The notes beneath the pieces were generated by a model. The model worked only from the letters and a program-made list of their open reading frames with translations, was not told where the DNA came from and searched no databases. This document shows, piece after piece, positions 8,459 to 20,200 of a stretch of DNA of 38,602 nucleotides. Every line of letters starts with the position of its first letter. Position 1 is the stretch's first letter. The translations under genes were made by a program, and so were the position numbers. This stretch comes from Phycisphaerales bacterium (GTDB lineage Bacteria > Planctomycetota > Phycisphaerae > Phycisphaerales > SM1A02): contig JABABS010000021.1 of NCBI GenBank assembly GCA_014238125.1, positions 1-38,602 of the forward strand. Direction: 5' to 3'.

Positions 8459-9616
8459 GTGCATCAACGAAGATCTAATTCGATTCCTGCTTTTACACTC
8501 ATTGAAATGTTAATGGTCATTGTGATCATTGTCATCTTGGTGGGCGTACTTGTTGTAGCAACTAGTGCTGCTCGTACAGCGGCAAAACGTGCGGAAACAA
8601 AATCTCGAATGACTGCGATGGCGCAGGGCATGACTGCGTTTAAAAATGATATTGGGTATTACCCCCCAATTTTGAATGACAGTCGTGGGCTTGCCAACTT
8701 CCCAAGTTTCCCTCCCCTTGGAATGCAAGGAAATGAGCAATCAAGTTATAGGGGAACAGCGCAAAACTGGCATTCGATTACCTCACCTGCTGAATATTTG
8801 ATTGGGTATGGCGGCCTAAATGAAGATGGGTACGGTTCATATAGAGTTCCTGACGGTTCAATTCAAAATAGAGATGAGTCTCCAGCCCTTGGCATACGTC
8901 ATCCTGCGATGGATGGTGTTTGGGGCGCTACAGATCGCTGCGCGTTTCCTGATTGGGATTGTGATCGTGGTCTTTGGGAAATTGAAGATCGTGGATACGC
9001 GATCAAAGCTGGTGGTAAAACATACGGACCATATATAGAAGTTGAGAATGAGCAAATGCTTGGTCGCATTCTTCTTGGCCCAGATCGCGATGGTGATGGC
9101 GCGCAGGATGCAACGCTTGATCCACTTACAGGTCAACCTATTGTGCTCTATCCGGGTGATCCAGATTACTCTACGGATAACTTTACAAATCCAATGGTCC
9201 TTGTAGATTCTTGGGGTTCACCAATAAGGTATTTTCGAAAAGTGTATCCATTTAGAAATCAATTCCCGCAAGTAGATGAAGTTGACAGAGATATTGAATC
9301 AGGAATCTCTCGCATCTATCCTCCAAATAATGATTTTGCACGTCCAACGCTGAGCGATTACATCGTTTTGCGTCCGTTCAACTTGCCAGATAGCCCAATT
9401 AATGCAAGTTATGGCGATTACAATCGTGCATACGGCGGTGGTGATCCTTCGACAACTTTGGAATTACAAACAGGTGACATTGCCTTTTTTTCGGCTGGTG
9501 CTGATAAACAATTGAACTCTCGAATACGAGCGGATGTTTTTGGGTTGCCTGGAAATGATGATGATGACGCGACAGATGAATTTAACGCTGACAACATAGT
9601 GGAGATTGGTCCATGA
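8459..9616 (+). CDS. gspG: Large GspG-like (major-type) pseudopilin
   Basis: A 385-residue prepilin-like protein. The leader ends A11 and the mature helix starts FTLIE (12-16), with Glu at mature position 5, followed by the hydrophobic stretch to about residue 36; the residue before the cleavage point is Ala rather than the usual Gly. The globular part contains an Asp-rich calcium-loop-like segment DRDGDGAQD (209-217) and VDSWGSPIRYF (249-259), which matches the D-x-WGxP block of GspG pseudopilins. It is more than twice the size of proteobacterial GspG (about 140 residues). The start is GTG, eight bases after the gspF stop, giving a short leader. The stop overlaps the next gene's ATG (ATGA). 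It could be a structural subunit or a minor one. Confidence 0.85.
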   Translation: MHQRRSNSIPAFTLIEMLMVIVIIVILVGVLVVATSAARTAAKRAETKSRMTAMAQGMTAFKNDIGYYPPILNDSRGLANFPSFPPLGMQGNEQSSYRGTAQNWHSITSPAEYLIGYGGLNEDGYGSYRVPDGSIQNRDESPALGIRHPAMDGVWGATDRCAFPDWDCDRGLWEIEDRGYAIKAGGKTYGPYIEVENEQMLGRILLGPDRDGDGAQDATLDPLTGQPIVLYPGDPDYSTDNFTNPMVLVDSWGSPIRYFRKVYPFRNQFPQVDEVDRDIESGISRIYPPNNDFARPTLSDYIVLRPFNLPDSPINASYGDYNRAYGGGDPSTTLELQTGDIAFFSAGADKQLNSRIRADVFGLPGNDDDDATDEFNADNIVEIGP

Positions 9617-10329
9617 CAAAAGTAATCCGTGGTTTTACATTAATTGAAATGATGATTGTGATCGCAATCATCGTACTGCTAGCTGGTTTAACACTAGGTA
9701 TTTCAAACAAAGTTTTACGAGGTAGTGAAATTAGAAAAACCAAGGATGCGATCACACTTCTAGATACTGCAATTTCTGAGTGGGAAACAGAAATGGATCG
9801 ATCAATGACATTTGCATCAGTAGGGGCAGTTGAGGGCACGTACGACGTAGAAAATGACGGCATCCTTGGCATTCCCGCTTTTAATGCAAGTGTTTCTCAA
9901 TCTGAGATGACCGAAGCAATGGATTTCCGTGCAGAAGAGCTATGGAAAATACTCATAGAGCTAGAAGCAAGTAAAAATATACTTGCAAAGATTCACCCCG
10001 ACTTGATAGAGGAAGATGTCCATGGTGCTCGTGTTGTCGATGCGTGGGGTTTCCCTATCGGGATCGTATTTCCGTGTGGCAACTTTGAAGATTCTGGTTT
10101 GATTACACTTGCCCAAGATGCTTCTGGTGACTTGACCGTTCGCGATCAAGCCGAAGATGGGCTTGGTTCTTGTTTGAATAAACGAGCTTACTTAGTTTCT
10201 GCGGGACCTGACGGACTTTGGGGGTATAGGTATCAAGCTAACCCATATTCACGAGATGATGAAACTTGGAGTGCAACACTTGACAATGTGACTTCATACG
10301 AACCATTCGTTGTGGAGGATGCGCGTTGA
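9613..10329 (+). CDS. GspG/H-like pseudopilin
   Basis: A 238-residue prepilin. Leader MTKVIRG is cut before FTLIE (8-12), the canonical Gly-Phe site with Glu at mature position 5, and a hydrophobic helix runs to about residue 31. A later block VDAWGFPIGIVF resembles the WG-x-P element of GspG-type pseudopilins, so this is a second G-like subunit rather than a clear GspH. It is larger than usual for the family. It overlaps the preceding gene by four bases and the following gene by four (TTGA), so translation is coupled. Confidence 0.85.
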   Translation: MTKVIRGFTLIEMMIVIAIIVLLAGLTLGISNKVLRGSEIRKTKDAITLLDTAISEWETEMDRSMTFASVGAVEGTYDVENDGILGIPAFNASVSQSEMTEAMDFRAEELWKILIELEASKNILAKIHPDLIEEDVHGARVVDAWGFPIGIVFPCGNFEDSGLITLAQDASGDLTVRDQAEDGLGSCLNKRAYLVSAGPDGLWGYRYQANPYSRDDETWSATLDNVTSYEPFVVEDAR

Positions 10330-11261
10330 ACAGATTGCCATCCAATTTGAAACGTAGTTTTACACTCGTCGAACTTGTCGTTGTGATTATTATCATTGCA
10401 CTGATTGCAGGTTTTTCCGCTATGGCATATTCCAAGGTTGCAAAGAATATGCGGCTCTCTACTGCGAAGAATACGATCATTGCAGCACTCGATAATGCCC
10501 GTGCGTATGCAATCAAAAACAACCGGTATGTGATTACTGTTTTTCGCCCGAAGTTATCTGGTGATGGCAGTGAGCAATATTACGAATGTGTTGTAGCAGA
10601 GTGGAATGGCGATTCTTCAAATGCAGGTGATTGGACGTACGATCGTTTTGTGCCAATTGATGGTCAAAAACCGAAAAACCTACCTACTGGGATTGGAGTA
10701 GCTGCTCCAGGTATTGCACTAAATGCAGATCATATTTGGTGGGTTTGTACATACTTGCCATCAAATGCAGTCATAAAAAACTCGTTGTTGATGGGTGAGA
10801 TGGTAGGCATACTTTACAATCCTGAAGGTCGAGTTGTCGTTCGCAATGCTGAAAGTGGAAGTGATCGCATTTGGGTCGACTTTAACAGAGACGGAAAGCA
10901 AACTATTGATCTTGCATTACGTGATGGTGATGAGTTTGACCCAATAGAAGTTGATTGGACACAGGTTGTTGGCGATCTTCCCGCGGGTGCTTATTTTGAT
11001 GTTGAAGCTCCAGAAAGTGAAACATACATTGGTTTAGCCGGCTTGTTATCTATTTTTGATTACGATGCATTTCGTGAACAGTGGGGAGCAATGCGAACGG
11101 ATTATCCAAATTTTACAGATATTGCAAGGTCGGGTTGGGAGCGGAATCCAAGCAACGGTACAGTTGATAAGTACGATCGTGATTGGCACTTTACCGATTT
11201 TATAAACAAAACGACTGATCGAATTCAATTTAATCGTTATAGCGGGGTGCCTGAAAAATGA
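10326..11261 (+). CDS. GspH-like pseudopilin
   Basis: A 311-residue prepilin-like protein. The N-terminus RSFTLVEL gives a mature start at Phe12 with Glu16 at position 5; the residue before cleavage is Ser instead of Gly, which could slow or prevent processing by the prepilin peptidase. The segment NARAYAIKNNRYVITVF (about 58-74) after the long helix matches the GspH/FimT pattern. The start is TTG overlapping the previous stop (TTGA); no ATG is available before the helix. The stop overlaps the following ATG by four bases. It is roughly double the usual GspH length. Confidence 0.8.
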   Translation: MNRLPSNLKRSFTLVELVVVIIIIALIAGFSAMAYSKVAKNMRLSTAKNTIIAALDNARAYAIKNNRYVITVFRPKLSGDGSEQYYECVVAEWNGDSSNAGDWTYDRFVPIDGQKPKNLPTGIGVAAPGIALNADHIWWVCTYLPSNAVIKNSLLMGEMVGILYNPEGRVVVRNAESGSDRIWVDFNRDGKQTIDLALRDGDEFDPIEVDWTQVVGDLPAGAYFDVEAPESETYIGLAGLLSIFDYDAFREQWGAMRTDYPNFTDIARSGWERNPSNGTVDKYDRDWHFTDFINKTTDRIQFNRYSGVPEK

Positions 11262-12484
11262 TTTCAGTCCCAAAAAATACTCCTCGAAAACGATTTGGTT
11301 TTTCACTAATCGAACTCTTGCTTGCAATTTTCATTCTTGGTATTGGGATTATAAGTATTGCAGCATTGTTACCTGCTGGGATTCGGCAACAACAACGCGC
11401 AGCAGACGATCTTATTGGTCCAATTGTTGCAAATAATGCATTGACTCTGCTGCGTTCAAAGCTAAAGCCTGACGATTTTGGATATTGCGAAGTATTTGAT
11501 TACGGAAACTGGTCGCCAAACTTATGCGATTTTGGTCAAGTGTCTGGAACTTCAAATAAATGGCCTACAATTTGCGGTGATTGGATGTGGCGACGCCCAG
11601 CTTTTGTTCCATCGAATTTTGGCGATGCAGCAAATCCAATTGACGTAACACTTCGCGGTGCGATTGATATTTTTGGTTACCCAGATGCAAACCACATCGC
11701 TGAGCAATGGGCAGCAACAGCGGGTGTTCCCGGTATCCCCTACAACAAGGAAAAATTCCCAAATGAAATTGACTCCGATGGAATTGCATTAGGAGATCGA
11801 CCGCCTGTTATTCGTATTACTGCAGCTGAGCGGCAATATCCGATGTGGGACGGGGATCCAAGAGTTAATGTAAATGTTGCGTACGATCCTACATCTCGGG
11901 ATGGCGGCAAATATTATTGGGATTGCATGTTCCGTAGGTATGAGCAACGAATTCTTGTTGCGATCTTCGTTTACAGAATTATTGACTCAAATGAAACAGG
12001 CCCATATCTAGTAGACACTACAAACTGGCAAACACCTCAATTGCCGTATTATCGAGCACTAGTTGGTAGTTCGACAGGTGCTTGGAGTGCAGGAACGAAC
12101 GTACTTTCAGGATCAGAGACAGATAACCCAAACGAACCGGACAATCATTGGCAGTCCGTTGGGCAATGGATGGTTGATCAAAACGGACATATACATCGAG
12201 TGCAGCGTGGGAGAAGAAGAACTTCAGATGAGGAAGTGAAACTTGTGTCTAGCCCTGCAACAGTCATGGTTTCGCCCTCAATAACAAATCCAAGTGTTGC
12301 TGCACCTACGAACGTTAATTGGTGGGAAGGTGCATCACAAGATCCACAAGTCATACCAAACCCAAACACCCCATTTGTCGGAATGGTTGAAGAGGGTGTT
12401 GTCACTGATATTTGGTATTTACCAATTAGTGATTCACTCAGCCGAACGATTGTTCCTATTTTTGCAACAGTGGAGGAACTCTAA
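11258..12484 (+). CDS. GspI/PilV-like pseudopilin
   Basis: A 408-residue minor pseudopilin. The basic leader ends Gly14, and the mature protein begins FSLIEL (15-20) with Glu at position 5. The helix FILGIGIISIAALLPAGIRQ resembles GspI/PilV, in which a short polar break follows the membrane part. In classical systems GspI, J and K form the tip complex of the pseudopilus, and the order here (I-like, J-like, K-like) agrees. The C-terminal two thirds are Trp- and Pro-rich and match no fold I recognise. Usual GspI length is about 120-130, so this one is about three times larger. Confidence 0.82.
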   Translation: MISVPKNTPRKRFGFSLIELLLAIFILGIGIISIAALLPAGIRQQQRAADDLIGPIVANNALTLLRSKLKPDDFGYCEVFDYGNWSPNLCDFGQVSGTSNKWPTICGDWMWRRPAFVPSNFGDAANPIDVTLRGAIDIFGYPDANHIAEQWAATAGVPGIPYNKEKFPNEIDSDGIALGDRPPVIRITAAERQYPMWDGDPRVNVNVAYDPTSRDGGKYYWDCMFRRYEQRILVAIFVYRIIDSNETGPYLVDTTNWQTPQLPYYRALVGSSTGAWSAGTNVLSGSETDNPNEPDNHWQSVGQWMVDQNGHIHRVQRGRRRTSDEEVKLVSSPATVMVSPSITNPSVAAPTNVNWWEGASQDPQVIPNPNTPFVGMVEEGVVTDIWYLPISDSLSRTIVPIFATVEEL

Positions 12485-14277
12485 TGTCTGCTGTTTTCAA
12501 GAAGCTCACTTGTACTCTACGATTTGGGTTCACGTTGATGGAACTTATGGTTTCAATCGTCGTGCTACTAGCAATCATGATTGCCGTATCAAGAATATTT
12601 AGTGTTACAAGTAAGGTCGCAGCAATCGGGACTGCTACATCTAGTACGCTTCAACAGGCAATAGCCATTGAGCAGCAGTTACGCGAAGACATTGCTAAGA
12701 TTTCTCCAGAAGGTTTCTTTGCAATTCGGAGTGTTGCAGTTGCGAATAACGTGCGGAGTGAATATGACTTACTGGATCCATCTCAAGATGCCGCTTCAAT
12801 TGTGCGTTGTGACCAGCTTATATTTTTAACTGAAGCAGTTGCCAGTCCTATGGTTTTTAACGGAGCATCTCCAGGCACAAACGGAGGGACTAATTTCGCA
12901 GGTCAAGGTTGTTCTGCGATGGTCTATTACGGACATGGATTGCAGTTTTCACGGTTGGACGGCATTGCCGAGGATGAATATGGTGCACCTATTTCAAATG
13001 TTTCAACAGACCCCATTCTTCTTCCATCTAACACACAGCAAATAGTGACTCCATGGTACGAAGGTATGATTTCTTTTGAATCTAGGATTTACTCGGATGG
13101 CCAAGCTGAACGCTTCAACATTGTTGAGGGCGGCGGCGGTTTTTCTGGTGGGTCTCAGCCAAATCCAATAGATTGGGTTTTATGTAGGCAACTAATTGTG
13201 CTTGCAGATGATGATGATAATTCTCCAAGGGATACGAGTAAAACAATTTATCTTTCATCTGGAACTTATTCACCCGGTGCAATTGCTGCACGGAGTGTTT
13301 TTCCTTGGGATCCACGTGTAGAAGCTGGAGATACCATTACGCAAATCCAACATAGTAGAGTGGACACCGCAGCAACTCATCTTGCGGATATACGCGAATC
13401 TGTTCTTCAGTGGGAAGAAGGTGCAAGTTCTTCTACTGATCGTGTGTGGCAGGGGTCATTCTTGGGAAACACAAATCAAACGGTTGGTAATATAGACCAA
13501 CAAGAACTCATTGCAAGCTTGATGTATTGGCCAAGAGTTGAGCCGATACCGCCGACGTTAGATAGAGCTGATCAAGCGATGCGAGTTGCTGCAATTGCGC
13601 AGGGTTGTGTTACATTTCAAATTGAGTGGACATACGACGAAGGTGTTGGGGAAGTAACTGATACGAATGGCCAATGGTTCCCCGGCTTTAATTATGCAGA
13701 TCAGTGGCAACAGCCTTGGTGGGGCGGAGCTTCAAGAGTTGACGAAAATGATTACTCAATAGACTTTCACACACTGCAAGGTTTTTATGACCAAGCAACC
13801 GGTAACCCATGGGATGGCATGCACACCCAGGATGACCCATTCGATACGCATGAGATCGATCTTCCTGACGCAGACGCGGAATATGCAGACGTCCCAGCGT
13901 GGTCAATTGACCCATGGTTCATCGAGCGAAAGTTTATAGCTGGTGAGGGCTCATCCTTCGCCCCGGTACCAACAGTCGAGGGATTGGACGATGATGGGGT
14001 AAGCGAATATTGGGCTATTTTTGGATATAACAATGCCGATCCCTTATTGGAAAATGGATTAGATTTTGTGAATGAATATTCTGCTAACCCTCTGTCTGAT
14101 GATGGCGCAGTTGAAGACGGCGGATGGGATAATGGTGACCAGTCTGGTGATGTTGTCTGGAGATATACACCAAGGCCAACTGCAATTAGGGTAACCCTCC
14201 GTTTACAAGATCCTGACAACAGACTCGGCGCTGGCTGGACGTATCAATTTGTTGTCAATATACCGGAACGTGAGTAA
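12484..14277 (+). CDS. Very large GspJ/PilW-like pseudopilin
   Basis: A 597-residue minor pseudopilin. Leader MSAVFKKLTCTLRFG is cut before FTLMEL (16-21), Glu at mature position 5, and a hydrophobic helix runs to about residue 37. The following coiled stretch with QQAIAIEQQLREDIAKI is typical of GspJ/PilW, where an LRxDL-type motif follows the helix. The rest is acidic and rich in Asp, Trp and Gly, with many short D/N runs. The protein ends in a block (VRVTLRLQDPDNRLGAGWTY) like the final strands of GspJ. Typical GspJ is about 200 residues. It starts by re-using the last base of the previous stop (TAATG) and hands over to the GspK-like gene in the same way. Confidence 0.82.
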   Translation: MSAVFKKLTCTLRFGFTLMELMVSIVVLLAIMIAVSRIFSVTSKVAAIGTATSSTLQQAIAIEQQLREDIAKISPEGFFAIRSVAVANNVRSEYDLLDPSQDAASIVRCDQLIFLTEAVASPMVFNGASPGTNGGTNFAGQGCSAMVYYGHGLQFSRLDGIAEDEYGAPISNVSTDPILLPSNTQQIVTPWYEGMISFESRIYSDGQAERFNIVEGGGGFSGGSQPNPIDWVLCRQLIVLADDDDNSPRDTSKTIYLSSGTYSPGAIAARSVFPWDPRVEAGDTITQIQHSRVDTAATHLADIRESVLQWEEGASSSTDRVWQGSFLGNTNQTVGNIDQQELIASLMYWPRVEPIPPTLDRADQAMRVAAIAQGCVTFQIEWTYDEGVGEVTDTNGQWFPGFNYADQWQQPWWGGASRVDENDYSIDFHTLQGFYDQATGNPWDGMHTQDDPFDTHEIDLPDADAEYADVPAWSIDPWFIERKFIAGEGSSFAPVPTVEGLDDDGVSEYWAIFGYNNADPLLENGLDFVNEYSANPLSDDGAVEDGGWDNGDQSGDVVWRYTPRPTAIRVTLRLQDPDNRLGAGWTYQFVVNIPERE

Positions 14278-17200
14278 TGAGTATGAATGCAATACATAAT
14301 CCAATTCGTCGTGCAAACGCCCTAATTTTAGTAGTTGGAGTTTTGGTACTGCTCGTTCTTGTTACAACTGCTTTTTTAACTCGCACACAAGGCACTAGGA
14401 TTACTGCCAAAGCACAACAAATTGCTGCTGCAAGAAGTAACAGTGCAAGATTCATCGGTCAAGCAATTGCTGATGACATAGCACTTTCGCTTTTTGTAAA
14501 GCCCGAACTTCCTACCGGTGGTGCGCCGCAGGGGAGTGCAAACAATCGCAGGCGGCTACCTGACATAGGAGAATCACGTTGGACCCATGACCCAAACAAC
14601 CCATATAACTTCGCCCCCTACGCTGTTATTCCATGGACAAATCCTCCAGATGACTTTGACCGTGTAGATGGAAATGGTAGTGGATATTTTGATGATGACA
14701 TCGGTCCAAGCAATCCACTTGGTGGACCATCTTTTGGAGATGCTCGGTGGCTCCGTGATACAGAACCTCAGCGTGTCGATTTACGTGTGGATGTTGCAAA
14801 TAATTGGAGTGACGTCGATGGAACGCCAGATTCATTCTCTCATTGGCGTCATTTAACTAATTTGTCACAAAGTACTAACGCTTGGAGGCCGGTCAAAAAT
14901 ATTTCTAATATCGGCGGCGACGGCGTTATGACTGATCTAGATGTGCCTATCGAACAGTGGCCATCGTGGCGTCCAACTGTTGGTGGGTTCCTCTCTGCAG
15001 AAGTTGGTTTAGGTTTTAACTTGCCCATAACGGAAAATGTTCTAGACAACAATGGCGCCTTTTGGGACCATTGGAATGATTGGTATAGTTTAAGTGGGTG
15101 GGTTAATGCACATTCCAATAGTGATTTCCTTCCAATCAACTTTTTGAACCTAAGTGATCTCGATAATGATGGTGTGCAACACGAGCAAGGTGAGCGCCCA
15201 CTAGATGCTTTTGAAGAGGGCACCCCTCGGTGGATGGTTGAGCGAACCCTAACGGATTCAGATGGCGATGGTTTTACAGATTCCATCTGGCATTTATCTC
15301 CATACGAAGCGGGTTCAGATATCCGTCAAGTCGTTGGTATTTCTATTACTGACAATTCAGGGAAAGTAAACTTTAATGTTGGTTCACGCTTTCATCGCGT
15401 TACTAACGCAGATGATTCGCAACCAGTATTGATGGGTGAACGCACGCGAGGGCATACTCCTTCGGACATTGCATTGGTTGCACAGAATGATGCATTTTCC
15501 CAGCACGGACCCACCGAAGAAACAAATTCAAACTGGCAAGTAGGTTTTCTTGATACACCAGCAAATTCGCCAAGTTGGATTACCTATGGTGAAGTGGACG
15601 ACCCTCTCGACCCTCGCCTGACTGTTGCATGGGATACTGACCGATGGCAAGATCAAGAGTACGCGTCGATTTTGGATGAAGTTGGTGTGCAAGTCAGTGG
15701 TTCTACATCAAATGACATTTTTTATGATATAGACGCCAACCCATTTGCAAATCTAAATGATCCATGGGAAGACGTGACATCAAACTTTGGCCGTCTTTGG
15801 TATTGGCAACTTGTAGGGAGAAATCCATTCAATGCAAGGCGAGGGTTTAGGCCATACAACCTTTCGGATGAATTGGAACTTCGTATAAACGAAGGCAATA
15901 ATTATCAATTCATTGGCAGTCGCTTTGAAAATAGTATCAATCGTGTAAATGCAAACGGTCAACTTGACAAACAGTTTATACGCAGTGATTACACCAAATC
16001 ACATGAAGCAAGTGAATTTCGTGATCAATTAACGAATTCCCAATTGGTTTTCGATAACCGTCGGAAAATGACATTATTCAGTGGTGCAAGAAATGATTTA
16101 CTCCCTCCATGGCTCCGCTGGGAAGATCGTTTTGCAAATCGATATGATCCGGACTTTACCGAAGGGGATTTGCCAAGTGGTGATGATTTAGATCCTTTGG
16201 ACATCGGTTCGTATTTTACATACGGATCTCCAACAAATGTTTGGGGGCAAATGTACCCACTTAAGATTGTTTTTGAAGCTTTGCAAGCAGCAAGTTCGTC
16301 TCCCGGACAAGAACAAGAAGCGTTCATTAGCGTAACGGAAACATGGAGAAAACAAGCAGCTTCTAAAGTAGATTTGCGTGAATACTATGGTACTTTTGCC
16401 TTTGGGCAACCGTGGTGGGAGTCAAATGCTGATGGTAAATTAACGTTTTCAGAACGCGCACCGTTGGCCCTTTTGCTTTCGATGACTGATGCCCAAGAAT
16501 CCGGTACTACGAGTTTGTTCGATGGATCTGCAACAGGAGTGTGGGATGGTACTGGACGTACTGTTGCGGGGGAAATGAGCGTAAGTTCGATCCAGAACAA
16601 TGGTAACTTACGTGATCCATACCAGCAGACGAGACTCATGGCTGCGGGATTAGCCTCAAACATGATGGCATACAAGGATGAAGATGATCAATGGCGGGAT
16701 TATTCCTTGCTGCCATTCAATCCTACTGGCGCACTTACAAAAGCTAGTTTGCCTTTGAGTGCTGCAGTGACACCGCCATTACTCGGTAGGCAGAGAGATC
16801 ACGATCAAGGAGCATTGCCATTAATTTATGGTGATTTTCCGAATAATGTAGGTGGTTCTGTGCAAATGCTTGGCCTTGAAGCGCAACCATTTATACTTGA
16901 AACATTCATCGCACACGTTCATGAAGCAAAAGCTCCAGAGCCAAATGGCGCTTGTTGCCTTGCAGGCTGTGACTCTGAATCGATTTGTACCGAAGTATCA
17001 GAGGAAACTTGCCTCTCCCTTCTTGGTGGATTGGAATTTCACCCAACTTTTTCATGTGCCGATGTAACATGCCCAGAACTCGTTTCATGTTGGGCATGTT
17101 GTTTGCCAGCAGGAAACTGTATTGAAATTGCACAAGAACATTGTGTCACTCTTGGTGGCGATTATCACGATGGTGAGCTCTGTTGCGAAATTTCGTGCGG

Positions 17201-20200
17201 CGGTGCATGTTGTTTTGATCTTAATGTAGATGATTTATTAGGTTGTGAATTACTTTCTGAAGAAAGTTGCACAGACTTGGGTGGCGAGTACAAAGGAATT
17301 GATTCTGATTGTACTTCTCTCCCATGTGCTCCTGAAGGAGCTTGCTGCCTAGTAAGTGGTAGCTGCATTGACATCCGAGAAGCTGGCACAGTTACTTGTA
17401 CTGACCTTGGCGGCGTATTTCAACTTGGCGAATTTTGCATCGATCAACCTTGTGGTGGTGCATGCTGCCTTGACAGTGGCCAGTGTACGAACGTCACAAT
17501 TAGTACTTGTTTTGAGTTAAGCGGCACATATCAAGTTGGTGTTACATGCGCAGATGATCCTTGCGGAGGCAGTGGGGGTGCTTTTGGAGCGTGTTGCCTT
17601 GACTCTGGTGACGCAAGTGCGAATGGAACATCTCTTGACTCAGGATCGTGTGTGTATGTTTCTGAAAATACATGTGCAAATTTCGGTGGTTCATACTTCG
17701 CCGGACAAAATTGTTTGGACATTGTTTGTTTCGGTGCGTGTTGTTTGCCAAAGGGTGGGTGCGAAGATGTTTCGATTCGTACTTGTGAGGAACAGTTGTA
17801 TGGTGTGTTTCAAGGTGCGGGGACATCATGTAAAACTGACTCTTGCATGCCAAGAGGTGGTTGCTGTTTGGATATTGATGGGGATGGTGTTCAAGACGAG
17901 TGCGTTGATATTACAAACGAAGTCTGCGCCGCATTAAACGGATTTTATTCAGGTGACGATATTGATTGCAGTACTGATCCATGCGATGGTGCAGGAACGC
18001 CTCCAGTAGGTGGCTGTTGTATCGCAAACAATGCACCATCTGGAGAATCTATTGCAGGAATTTGTGAGGATGTAACGGAAGCGCAATGTACAACACTTGG
18101 CGGCACTTTTTCCGGACTTGCAGTTCTTTGCTCAACTGATCCCTGCGGTGAAGGGGCTTGTTGTATTACGCACGCTCCACAAATTCCAACTGGATCTGAT
18201 CCGTTTGATCCCACTTTGGGTTTTTGTTTTGAAGTAGACGCGTTGGTTTGTTATGACATGGGTGGCGAGTACAAAGGTGATGGGACACTGTGCAATCTTG
18301 CCCCCTGTGACGTGGGTGCTTGCTGTATTGATGCTTTTCGTTGTGAAGTTACAACGGAAGGATTCTGCGATATGCTCGAAGGTGCCTACCAAGGCGAAGG
18401 AACAACTTGTGCAGATTGTCCAGGTACGCAAGCTGTAACTGGATCTTGTTGTATTTTACTAACTGGCGAGTGTTTTGATATCAATGAAGTGCACTGTGAA
18501 CTGCTCACGAAATTGTCAGGCAGTGATGTTTCTGATACGCAGTGGACGAGCGGTGTACTCTGCTCAAGCGATCCTTGCGTAGATCCACTTGTTGGTGCGT
18601 GTTGTTTGCCTGCAAGTACATGTGTCGTGCTCGTTGAATTAACTTGTGATTTGTATGGTGGTGTTTATCGTGGCAATAATGTTACTTGTGTAGATACCTT
18701 ATGCGATTCCACGGGCGCTTGCTGTTTAGGCAGTGGCAGTTGTATCGATGTGTTTTCAGGCGAAGAGTGTACGACTCTTGGTGGGGGTTATCAGGGATTG
18801 GCAACCGAATGTTCTGATATGACATGCTCAGCGGGTTCTTGTTGTTTGCCAAATGGTGATTGCATGGAGGTTTGGACAGAGGTATTTTGTGTAACTGAAT
18901 TCGAAGGTGAATATAGTGCAGGTACATTTTGTGCAACGGATCCATGTTCCACAAGCGGTTCATGCTGTTTGGGTAGTGGTAGTTGTATTGACATGACATC
19001 AACTGTCGATACAAATGGTGACCCAATACAAACGGCTTCCTCAGAATGTCATGATCTTGGTGGTTCATTTACAAACAGTGTCTTTTGTAACTCTATTGAA
19101 TGTGGCGGCGCATGTTGCTTTACTGCAGGTGATGACGATGTATTATTCTGTGAAGAAATTACACGCGATATTTGTGAAAATGATCTGCTCGGTTCTTTTC
19201 AGGGTTATGGCTCTGAATGTACTGGTGAACCATGTTGCGATATTTTTGAAGGTGCCTGTTGTCTTGCAACGACTTGCTACGAAGTAACGGAAGCGATTTG
19301 CACTGATCTTGCTGGAGAGTTTGGTGGAATTAGCTCAGGTTGTGAAGATGGTGCATGCAGCACTCGAGCATGTTGTCTGCCAACTGGAATTTGTGAAAAT
19401 ATATTAGCTAGCACTTGCCTAAGTTTGGCAGGATCTGTCGGCGGCGTATCATGTGTAGAAGGAAGTTGTGGTGCTGTGCCAGACTCTTCTGAAGTGGGAG
19501 CATGTTGTTTAAGTGATTTGCAACTTTGTGAAACAGTTCGAAGCATAACGTGCCTTAATCTTGGAGGCGCATATATTGGCGAAGACACAACATGTTACGA
19601 TTCAAACTGTCCTGCAGTCTTTGAAGGCGCTTGCTGTTTAGGTATAGAAGGGTGTGTAACGCTCCCTCAATCTGTATGTGATCTTGTTGCGGGTTCGTTT
19701 AAAGGAGACGGAACAAGTTGTTGTGACGGTATTTGTGATACAGGTGCTTGTTGTTTGGAAACTGGCGAATGTGAGGAAATGCCAATCAATCTTTGCGATG
19801 CCCTCAACGGCGATTATCGTGGTGATGGAAGTTTGTGTATAGACGATCCTTGTCCGAATGTTCTTGAAGGCGCGTGTTGCTTAGAGGATAATTTTTGCGC
19901 GACGATCACGCAAGAAGCTTGCTTTGACAAATTTGGTACCTACCAAGGAGATGCCACAACGTGTGGTGCTGGACCATGTACGACTGGTGCGTGTTGTCTT
20001 TTTGATGGAACATGCGAACATATGACTTTGTCAATGTGCAACGAAGTATCTGGAACGTATGAAGGTGATGATTTAGATTGTGATGTTGCTTCGTGCGCTC
20101 CAGCGCCTCCAAACGTAGGCCGGTGTTGTATCGACACTGATCAATGTGAGGATATTACAAAAATACTATGTAATTCCATAGGTGCGCAATGGGATGGTGC

